Of a DNA stretch of 64,000 bases, positions 57,831 to 64,000 are shown piece after piece. Where the stretch lies: positions 594,879-658,878 of the forward strand of contig NZ_AZAJ01000001.1 in assembly GCF_000504205.1 (NCBI RefSeq). Reading direction: 5' to 3'. The notes below the pieces were generated by a model. That model made no database searches, had not been told where the DNA came from, and was given only the letters and a program-made list of their open reading frames with translations. The translations under genes and the position numbers were made by a program. The DNA comes from Methanolobus tindarius DSM 2278. Lineage in GTDB: Archaea > Halobacteriota > Methanosarcinia > Methanosarcinales > Methanosarcinaceae. Each line of letters starts with the position of its first letter. Position 1 is the stretch's first letter.

Positions 57831-58177
57831 ACTGGCACAATGTGTGTTTGTTATACATATATTAATTATGCACTATGAACAAGTATAGTCATGTCTAATA
57901 TATTAACGTTATTCCCTATCAGTAGCAATGAACATATATGAAAATTGTGAAAATATTCTAATTATTAGTGATTGAACACAAATATTAGAAAAATAATTTG
58001 GATGATTAATACTAGAAACTATTTTCTTAACAAACCAAATACAATATTGTCATGCAAGGTTGATACTAGCACATCTGTAAATGAAGATGAGAGGGAACAA
58101 AATCGATCTCATTTCATATACATATCAACCTAACTTCAATTGTTTCAGAGAGAAGGCCGTAATACACATATAGAACT
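57831..58177. other. 347-bp intergenic region
   Basis: Divergent region between the histidine kinase (-) and the 122-aa gene (+). AT-rich; no gene or strong repeat seen. Confidence 0.5.
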
Positions 58178-58546
58178 TTGATAAACCTGAAACACAGCGA
58201 TTACTATTTATGTGTATTAGACCATCAAGGCAGAAAGACGGTGATCACATTGACAAGGAAACTTACTCTTGAAGATCTTGAAAGATCAAAAACAAAGAAG
58301 GAAAACAAACCTGAAGAACAGGATCTTACAGACCTTTATGACCTTCTCATACCACCTGGAACCCCTTCATACATTATCTATGACCTTGTAGAAGAATTCG
58401 ACCTTGAACCTGTTGAAAGGAAGGTAAATATACAAATTGTGGACACTGATGAAAGGGAACTGATTGCTCTTAGAGGAAGTCTGGAAGTGGTAAGGGCTGC
58501 TGAGAAGTTCCTGCATGAAGAACTCCAGGCATGGATTGAGAGTTAA
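58178..58546 (+). CDS. Small conserved-looking hypothetical protein
   Basis: Up to 122 aa. The N-terminal ~20 residues (TTG start) are unconvincing; GTG at 58241 gives ~101 aa beginning ITLTRKLTLEDLE. Charged linker, then LYDLLIPPGTPSYIIYDLVEEFDLEPVERKV, then IQIVDTDERELIALRGSLEVV. It resembles small methanogen proteins with a KH-like or ferredoxin-like beta-alpha fold, but I do not recognise the family. Confidence 0.65.
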   Translation: MINLKHSDYYLCVLDHQGRKTVITLTRKLTLEDLERSKTKKENKPEEQDLTDLYDLLIPPGTPSYIIYDLVEEFDLEPVERKVNIQIVDTDERELIALRGSLEVVRAAEKFLHEELQAWIES

Positions 58547-58657
58547 ACTAATTAGAGTGCTCTCTTTTATATCCAATTTTTTGCATACATTTAGTGATTT
58601 AATCTTACTACCTTTTCAAAAAAAGATTCAGGAACAGGACAGCATTTTGTTGTCAAT

Positions 58658-59629
58658 TTATATTCCTGTAATTCCACTGTCCTTAAAATCAAAGACCACA
58701 GCTTTACCGCTTTCATTGTAAATATCAATTACCTGACTGTCATTGATCTCACCAATCACAGCAGCCTTTAATCCTGATTTTTCAAAAACGTCAATACATT
58801 CGTCAGCATGCTCGGCTTTTGCTGTGACTACATAACCTGTTGCCGGATATATCTTAAGCCACTGCTCAAAATCAACATCCTCAGGACATGGAATCTTACT
58901 CAGATCAACTGAAGCACCCACCCTGCTAACTTCACAGAGCATTCCAAGTGTACCGATTGTTCCGGGGTTGCTAATATCTTTTCCAGCAGTTACCAGTTTC
59001 TTTTCCCCGATCTCCTGCATTACCATAAAACGCTCACGCACAACATCAGCATCCTTAAAAGAGGTGGTATCCCAGCTATATGAAGAGTTCTTTCCGACAC
59101 GACCATCCATGTCATAGGCAACTATTACAAGATCTCCGGGCTTTGCACTGTCACTTCTGATAACACAGTCTTTCTTTGCAATTCCAATTATTGCAACAGC
59201 AAGGGAGTTGTAGGGAGTGTCAGGGTGCATATGACCGCCAACCATAGGAACTCCAAATTTACTGATACCATCACGAATTCCTTTCATGATTTCTTCTGTG
59301 GATTCAAGGTCACTGGAAGCCATCACATTTACCATTGCAAGAGGACGGCCACCCATTGCAGAAATATCATTCACGTTGACTATAACGGAAGTATAACCTG
59401 TCCACCAGGGACTCTTATTGACAATCCTGCCCCATATAGCATCGGCTGCAAACAGAATTACATCATCGGTTCCAATATCAATGATAGCTGCATCATCACC
59501 AAAATCGTCAATGACCTCGCCATACTCTGACCTGACAGTTTCAAATATACTTACGATATCTGCTATCGGTTTTTTTCTGGTGACACCTTCAAAGTTTCTT
59601 AAATTTGCCGCAAGCTCTTCGATATTCAA
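58658..59629 (-). CDS. AIR synthase-like methanogenesis marker protein 2
   Basis: A 323-aa protein. It belongs to the PurM/AIR-synthase superfamily: IDDFGDDAAIIDIG, ILFAADAIWGRIV, GYTSVIVNVNDISAMGGRPLAMVNV, GVPMVGGHMHPDTPYNSL, NPGTIGTLGMLCE. This matches methanogenesis marker protein 2, conserved in methanogens with unproven function. GGTG lies 6 bases before TTG 59629, which I prefer over the GTG at 59638. Downstream of nifB on the same strand. Confidence 0.85.
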   Translation of the reverse strand: MNIEELAANLRNFEGVTRKKPIADIVSIFETVRSEYGEVIDDFGDDAAIIDIGTDDVILFAADAIWGRIVNKSPWWTGYTSVIVNVNDISAMGGRPLAMVNVMASSDLESTEEIMKGIRDGISKFGVPMVGGHMHPDTPYNSLAVAIIGIAKKDCVIRSDSAKPGDLVIVAYDMDGRVGKNSSYSWDTTSFKDADVVRERFMVMQEIGEKKLVTAGKDISNPGTIGTLGMLCEVSRVGASVDLSKIPCPEDVDFEQWLKIYPATGYVVTAKAEHADECIDVFEKSGLKAAVIGEINDSQVIDIYNESGKAVVFDFKDSGITGI

Positions 59630-59704
59630 AAAAAACACCTATAATTAGTAGAATTAATAGAATAAAATGACGAAATAATATGAAAAGGTTTCAGTGAAAA
59701 GGAC

Positions 59705-60637
59705 TTACTCCTTTCCACATGAACTCTTCTTTTTCATATCAACCTTAATAACATTCCTGCGTTCTTCACTCATCTGTGACATGTCCTGTCCGATAAGTCC
59801 GTATGCATCAGACCTGCACTGGCGACAATGCCTCATTTGCTGGACATAAGGTGCACACTTGTCCTGAACAGCCTTACATTCTGCCGGTGTTGGTGCTGTC
59901 TTGTCAGCAAACTTTGCCTGACAGATAAGTGGCATTACATTCATTATGAAGACACCAAGTTCATTGATCTTCTGCGCGAGCTCTACGATATGCTCATCGT
60001 TTATACCAGGAACAAGAACTGTGTTAATCTTAACAACAAGACCTGCTTCCACAGCCATCCTGATACCTTCAAGCTGGTTCTTAACCATTAGCTCACCAGC
60101 TTCAAGACCTTTGTAAACCTTTCCTTTATATGAAGCATGGCTGATCATCTGTGCCTCAATCTCAGGATCAATGGCATTCATTGTCACTGTCAAAGTGGTG
60201 ACTCCGACTCTTAGAAGCTCAGGCATCTTATCAGGAAGATTCAATCCATTTGTACTCAGACAGAGAGTTACATCAGGGAATTCCTTCTTGATGAGTTCCA
60301 GTGTCTCAAAAGTCTCATCGTTTGCCAGTGGATCTCCTGGTCCTGCTACACCGACAACTTTGATGAACGGATAAGCTTCAAGTACCTGCTTTGTCTTTTC
60401 GAGTGCAGCCTGTGGACTTAGAACTTCACTGGTAACACCGGGTCTGCTCTCATTCACGCAGTCAAACTTACGATCACAATAATTACACTGAATATTGCAT
60501 TTCGGAGCTACTGCAAGGTGAATACGGCCAAACTTGTGCTGGGCCTCTTTGGAATAACAAGGATGCTGTGCTATCATTCTCTTGACATCTTCATCCCTGG
60601 AAACTTCTATTTCGCAAACGTCTTTCTCATTTTCCAT
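59705..60637 (-). CDS. nifB: NifB-like radical SAM protein
   Basis: 310 aa from the ATG at 60637. The radical SAM motif CNIQCNYCDRKFDC, the upstream HPCYSKEAQHKFGRIHLAVAP block and VGVAGPGDPLAN are those of NifB, which builds the NifB-co carbide Fe-S precursor of nitrogenase. The C-terminal Cys-rich RHCRQCRSDAYG is present, but the fused NifX domain of bacterial NifB is absent, as in methanogens. No nif structural gene is near; many non-diazotrophic methanogens keep NifB homologues. It follows queD and precedes the marker 2 gene. Confidence 0.88.
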   Translation of the reverse strand: MENEKDVCEIEVSRDEDVKRMIAQHPCYSKEAQHKFGRIHLAVAPKCNIQCNYCDRKFDCVNESRPGVTSEVLSPQAALEKTKQVLEAYPFIKVVGVAGPGDPLANDETFETLELIKKEFPDVTLCLSTNGLNLPDKMPELLRVGVTTLTVTMNAIDPEIEAQMISHASYKGKVYKGLEAGELMVKNQLEGIRMAVEAGLVVKINTVLVPGINDEHIVELAQKINELGVFIMNVMPLICQAKFADKTAPTPAECKAVQDKCAPYVQQMRHCRQCRSDAYGLIGQDMSQMSEERRNVIKVDMKKKSSCGKE

Positions 60638-60770
60638 TTTTATAGCTCCTATGGTTTCTGAGCAGCTCCAATAAACACGGCTCAATTTAAGGGAAACTAG
60701 TAGATATACCTTTGTATAAACTTATGACAAATATCGATTAACAAAAGTACTCCGGATTCCCTCATTTTCC

Positions 60771-61115
60771 TTAAAATGCACTTACTTCACACCACTTACC
60801 ATTGCCTTCCCACATCTTGACTGAAAGTGGAAAGTCAAGTCGGGATGACAGATTTGCATGAACATGCTCACACAGGTTCTCAACACTTGGGAATTCCAGT
60901 ATGTCATTGAGAAGCACATGGTCGTATTCCTTTAGAACTTCTTTTATGACCTTCTTGATCTCATAGAAGTCCATGACCATTCCGGTCTCTTTCTTTTCAC
61001 CTTCAATTACAATCTCTGTTTTGTAAGTGTGTCCGTGAACTATACCACATGTTTCATGCCCTGGCAAATAGTGGGCACTATCAATATAATCAACAATTCC
61101 AAGTCTCATTTTCAT
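60771..61115 (-). CDS. queD: 6-carboxytetrahydropterin synthase-like protein (QueD)
   Basis: 114 aa from the ATG at 61115, which overlaps the queE stop as TAATG. The zinc-binding His residues lie in DSAHYLPGHE and HGHTYK, and ETCGIVHGH supplies the catalytic Cys. Family members convert dihydroneopterin triphosphate to 6-carboxytetrahydropterin, the second step to preQ0. Length is normal. Third enzyme gene of the que operon in transcription order. Confidence 0.92.
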   Translation of the reverse strand: MKMRLGIVDYIDSAHYLPGHETCGIVHGHTYKTEIVIEGEKKETGMVMDFYEIKKVIKEVLKEYDHVLLNDILEFPSVENLCEHVHANLSSRLDFPLSVKMWEGNGKWCEVSAF

Positions 61116-61810
61116 TATAAACAACCCCACATCTTATGTGTCTGAGGTATTATTCGTGTATCAATTTCATTAAGGGAGGATTCCTGTAATTTCAGCAGAA
61201 ATCCGGGTTTTGGCTGCATTTCTTTCTGTGTCACAGGTTGCAGTATCAAACTGGAAATATACCCGGATATAGCTCCCACAACACCTTCAATATCGTCTGC
61301 GGATGTATCCTTTGTTACAACTATCTTGCAGAAACAATCCCTGTCTTTGGTGACTTTAAGAGTCCTGAAGCACTCAATTGTGCTTTCAAGATGCAGCTCA
61401 GGATCTTCCAACAACTCTGATGGCAGCAGCTTCACATCACCTGAAACATAGGACACTTTGTCCTTTACTTTTTTAGCCATACGTGGAAGTGTCATATTTG
61501 ATTCCAGATACAACGGAGCTTTAGTTTCAAGCATGTTGATAAAATCTGCATTCATGAGTGGTTCTCCACCAGTTAAAGATACAGAGTGCAAACCGGAGTA
61601 AGAATTAACTATCGCACTGACCTTTTCAGGCGTCAATGGATTTTCAAGTTCCTGAAACTCATTTGAACCTGGCACAGCTTCAAACTTGCAGATTTTTGTA
61701 GCCTCAACAGGAGTATCACAATAATTGCATTTCAGGTTGCATCCGGTAAACCGGACAAAGGCCTGCCTGCATCCTACATAAGGACCTTCACCCTGTACCG
61801 AACAGAACAC
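61115..61810 (-). CDS. queE: 7-carboxy-7-deazaguanine synthase (QueE)
   Basis: A 231-aa radical SAM enzyme: FCSVQGEGPYVGCRQAFVR and the cluster motif CNLKCNYCD, then VSLTGGEPLM. It rearranges 6-carboxytetrahydropterin to CDG. The GTG start at 61810 is the only standard start, but it trims two residues usually seen before FYS-QGEG, so initiation may be at a non-standard codon upstream. Its end overlaps queD. Confidence 0.92.
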   Translation of the reverse strand: MFCSVQGEGPYVGCRQAFVRFTGCNLKCNYCDTPVEATKICKFEAVPGSNEFQELENPLTPEKVSAIVNSYSGLHSVSLTGGEPLMNADFINMLETKAPLYLESNMTLPRMAKKVKDKVSYVSGDVKLLPSELLEDPELHLESTIECFRTLKVTKDRDCFCKIVVTKDTSADDIEGVVGAISGYISSLILQPVTQKEMQPKPGFLLKLQESSLNEIDTRIIPQTHKMWGCL

Positions 61811-61830
61811 TTCACTAAGAGAAGTCTGAA

Positions 61831-62388
61831 TTATATCACATCCAATGGTCTGGATTTTCTGAGATCCTTCTCAATATCGATAAATTCATTGTAATATCGT
61901 TTTGCTATTTTATCCATCACGTCTGCAACATCATCGCTTCCAAGTCCAAGGTCTTCAAAACTTCCATAGAAATCATGAACAACATTAATTCCAAAATGGA
62001 TTTTCTGTGAAACCGCTGATGTGCTTGCAATTGACACTGTCAGTTTTTTATCATCTACAAAAAGATCATCACCTTGCCGGACAATATCGCTGCGATATTC
62101 GGAAAGAATCTCTTTAACCATTGCAGTGAACAGGCGCTGTCTTGCATAGATAAGTTTCAGGTCGGTTGAATCAAAATGCTCGATGATAAAATGAACCATG
62201 TCAGTAGAGAATATCATGTCTCCCTGTTTCTTGTCCTCAAGATCAATCATGTGCTCTATCTTAACATCACAGCCACCTCTGAAAGCTATGATGGAATCTT
62301 CCTGGATGTCTGCAAGATTGTAAGCCCATAGGGATGAAATCTGGCTTCCGTCATAATCTGTTTTCTTATCGAGAATTAAGCATTCCAT
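61831..62388 (-). CDS. DUF366 family protein in the preQ0 operon
   Basis: 185 aa from ATG 62388 (MECLILDKKTDYDGSQ), preferred because GGTG lies 8 bases upstream; the frame extends to 62436 and overlaps queC. Motifs: SLWAYNLADIQEDSIIAFRGGCDV, FIIEHFDSTDLKLIYARQRLF, HFGINVVHDFYG. DUF366 is conserved in methanogens with unknown function. Its place between queC and queE is strong circumstantial evidence for a role in 7-deazaguanine (archaeosine) metabolism. Confidence 0.8.
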   Translation of the reverse strand: MECLILDKKTDYDGSQISSLWAYNLADIQEDSIIAFRGGCDVKIEHMIDLEDKKQGDMIFSTDMVHFIIEHFDSTDLKLIYARQRLFTAMVKEILSEYRSDIVRQGDDLFVDDKKLTVSIASTSAVSQKIHFGINVVHDFYGSFEDLGLGSDDVADVMDKIAKRYYNEFIDIEKDLRKSRPLDVI

Positions 62389-62422
62389 AAATAACACCAT
62401 ATTACTCAAAGAACTGCAAATT

Positions 62423-63121
62423 TTATTCCTTGCCAAGCCTTACAAGCAGAGGGTCTTTGACACCTGCAGCTTCAAAAGCTCTTCTTCTACGGGTACAACT
62501 TTCACACTCTCCACAGGGAACATCAGCACCATGATAGCAGCTCCAGCTATACTCCAGAGGAGCTTTTAGCTCAATGGCCCTGGCAACTATCTCTTTTTTG
62601 TTCATTCCAATAAGTGGTGCAAGCACTTTAACATCATTCTGAGTGGAATATGAAAGTGAATCATCAATTGCAGAGATAAATTCCGGGGAATTATCAGGGA
62701 ATGTGACAGCTTCCTCTTTATTAAAGCCTACAACAACATGCTCACAGTCCATGCTTTCAGCATATGCTGCTGCTATGTTTATGAGAATACCGTTTCTGTT
62801 TGGAACCCAGACAGCTTTGGCAGATTCAACTGTTATGGAAGGGTCAGCTTCATCGGATATTTCTTCCATACTGAGTTTTGGAACATCAGTATTTGTGTTC
62901 ACAAGTGAAGTGTTGGTAATCTCCTGCATCCAGGTAATATCGAGAACACGATAATCCAGTCCAAAATGTTCACATACTTTAATGGAATTCTGTATCTCAC
63001 GATCAACAGCACGCTGCCCGTAATTGAAAATAAGAGCCATTTTTATATCGGTCTTTTCAAGGACTGCCGCAACGGAAGTCACTGAATCAAGACCGCTACT
63101 TAACAAAGCAATTGCAGTAAT
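62423..63121 (-). CDS. queC: 7-cyano-7-deazaguanine synthase (QueC)
   Basis: ~232 aa. PP-loop ATPase signature [32 protein letters not shown] and the C-terminal zinc site [16 protein letters not shown]. Turns CDG into preQ0. I set the start at 63121, an ATT codon, because the conserved first strand (TAIALLSSG) lies upstream of the first TTG (63106), and AAGGAGGA ends exactly 6 bases before the ATT. Heads the que operon. Confidence 0.9.
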   Translation of the reverse strand: MTAIALLSSGLDSVTSVAAVLEKTDIKMALIFNYGQRAVDREIQNSIKVCEHFGLDYRVLDITWMQEITNTSLVNTNTDVPKLSMEEISDEADPSITVESAKAVWVPNRNGILINIAAAYAESMDCEHVVVGFNKEEAVTFPDNSPEFISAIDDSLSYSTQNDVKVLAPLIGMNKKEIVARAIELKAPLEYSWSCYHGADVPCGECESCTRRRRAFEAAGVKDPLLVRLGKE

Positions 63122-63392
63122 AGGGATTCCTCCTTAAGAGTTATTTGATAATGAATAATACTAGAGTAATACTGAAGGATTGCTTAAAGAATACGAATAT
63201 ATAAATAACCATCGCTATAAGAAAGACAAATTAATAAGCAGATACAAAAATAGGAGAAAAACTACACCAGAAGAAGTACTGGCAAAAAGAAAACAATAAA
63301 CAAAACAGTAATACCAGGAAAACAACAGTAATAAAAAATAAAATTAAAAAAATGTAGTTAAAAACGTAATTATACGGTTTTAATCAGTTAGT

Positions 63393-64000
63393 TTACTGCC
63401 TTCTGCTGAAGATGAAAGCCATTCCAATGATTGCTGCCATTGGGATCGCAATTGTCGGGAATTCCGGAACTTCCTGTGTTACAGGGTTGTTGCCTTTCTC
63501 TTCTTCTTCTTCGCCTGAACCTTCTTCACTAGTTTTCGAAGTCAGGTCGATATCCATTTCTCTTGAAGCATTCACTTCATCTTCATTAGATGCAGTCAAA
63601 GTAACTGTATAGATATTAGCGCTTTCATATTCATGCACAAAAGAACTATTATCTTTTGTTGTCAGATTGGTATTGTCCCCAAAGTCCCAGAACCATGAAG
63701 AAGCATTCTCTGACTTGTCAGTGAAAGTCACATTAAGACCATCAATTTCGTAGTCAAAATCTGCTACTACAATATCATCCTCTTCAACTACTTTAGTTGG
63801 GCTTTCACTTTCTTCTGTGCTGGAAGCTTTTGGTGAACTGACTCCTCCGCCACCGCCAAAGAACATGGTAGCTGAAGGTTCAGGAGCTTCTTCTTTTGTA
63901 GTGTTAGAACTTACTTCTACAGGCTCCTTTACACTTGCTTTCGGACTGTCCTGAACGACAGTTTCCTTGTCCCCAATCACCGGAGCAGGTGTTTCTTCAG
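63393..64000 (-). CDS. PKD-domain surface protein with PEF-CTERM, cut by the window edge
   Basis: The frame runs off the right edge (the first readable residues are EETPAPVIGDKE), so the N-terminus is missing. A low-complexity acidic linker with GGGGG leads to a PKD domain (DFDYEIDGLNVTFTDKSE, SWFWDFGD, YTVTLTASNEDE), a Glu/Gly spacer, then VPEFPTIAIPMAAIIGMAF and SRRQ: a PEF-CTERM sorting signal handled by a dedicated archaeosortase. Probably a cell-surface glycoprotein. Confidence 0.85.
   Translation of the reverse strand, partial: EETPAPVIGDKETVVQDSPKASVKEPVEVSSNTTKEEAPEPSATMFFGGGGGVSSPKASSTEESESPTKVVEEDDIVVADFDYEIDGLNVTFTDKSENASSWFWDFGDNTNLTTKDNSSFVHEYESANIYTVTLTASNEDEVNASREMDIDLTSKTSEEGSGEEEEEKGNNPVTQEVPEFPTIAIPMAAIIGMAFIFSRRQ

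Noticed and set aside
59705-60637. NifB as evidence for a nitrogen-fixation locus
   Set aside because: No nifHDK or nifEN gene is nearby, and NifB homologues occur widely in methanogens that do not fix nitrogen.
63160-63392. A-rich stretch with a repeated CAGTAATA as a small gene or CRISPR-like repeat
   Set aside because: Only two short copies are present with no regular spacers, and no convincing ORF or ribosome site.
1-64000. CRISPR arrays and cas genes
   Set aside because: No regularly spaced repeat series and no Cas-like protein was seen on either strand.

Overview
The window reads as chromosome of a methanogenic archaeon, most likely a methylotrophic member of the Methanosarcinaceae (Methanolobus/Methanococcoides-like; the genus is my inference). 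The evidence is a methanogen-type seryl-tRNA synthetase, methanogenesis marker protein 2, a NifB-like radical SAM protein, a preQ0 (archaeosine precursor) operon, archaeal ribosomal proteins S15 and S3Ae, the KEOPS subunit Pcc1, archaeal GluRS, a DUF98 chorismate lyase-like protein, and surface proteins ending in PGF- and PEF-CTERM sorting signals. Genes are dense, with many ATGA/TAATG overlaps and some TTG, GTG and possibly ATT starts.

Layout. 0-12 kb: the tail of a transposase, TrpB2, a set of exported proteins, a 1348-aa membrane-anchored giant, then hisS running into four small pilin-like membrane proteins. 12-20 kb: rps15 behind two strong hairpins, a complete UDP-GlcNAc operon (glmU-like, glmS, glmM, second glmU-like), then a RecJ-like DHH protein overlapping Pcc1. 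20-37 kb: housekeeping genes (UDG, panE, serS, thiE-thiM, rps3ae, gltX, an FAH-family hydrolase with a winged-helix protein), a PGF-CTERM beta-helix surface protein, a DUF3160 lipoprotein, a decayed transposase, a TPR protein, and an unexpected peptide deformylase-like protein.

37-51 kb is the accessory region. Its core (40.2-48.6 kb) is visibly more AT-rich. On the + strand three genes are fused end to end: an enlarged NurA-like nuclease, a HerA-like ATPase, and a protein joining a tRNA-guanine-transglycosylase (DpdA-like) domain to a DUF6884/YaaA-like domain. Converging on it from the - strand, with an 8-bp overlap, are an 826-aa SIR2-like plus P-loop protein and a 334-aa protein of unknown family. 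I interpret this as a defence locus in which 7-deazaguanine base exchange in DNA may mark self and HerA-NurA may destroy unmarked DNA, next to an NAD-depleting SIR2 module. It is the best candidate here for an undescribed system. A NYN-LOTUS protein lies just upstream. A truncated ATPase relic with a tandem repeat, and further on a tRNA-Thr gene, lie downstream.

51-64 kb returns to core genes: tRNA-Thr(GGT), a chorismate lyase-like protein, a DUF5611 protein, a photolyase-like protein that lacks the usual FeS loop, a radical SAM protein, a GAF/PAS histidine kinase, and a minus-strand run queC-DUF366-queE-queD-nifB-mmp2. The preQ0 made by this pathway serves tRNA archaeosine, and could also supply the DpdA-like enzyme. 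A PKD/PEF-CTERM surface protein runs off the right edge.
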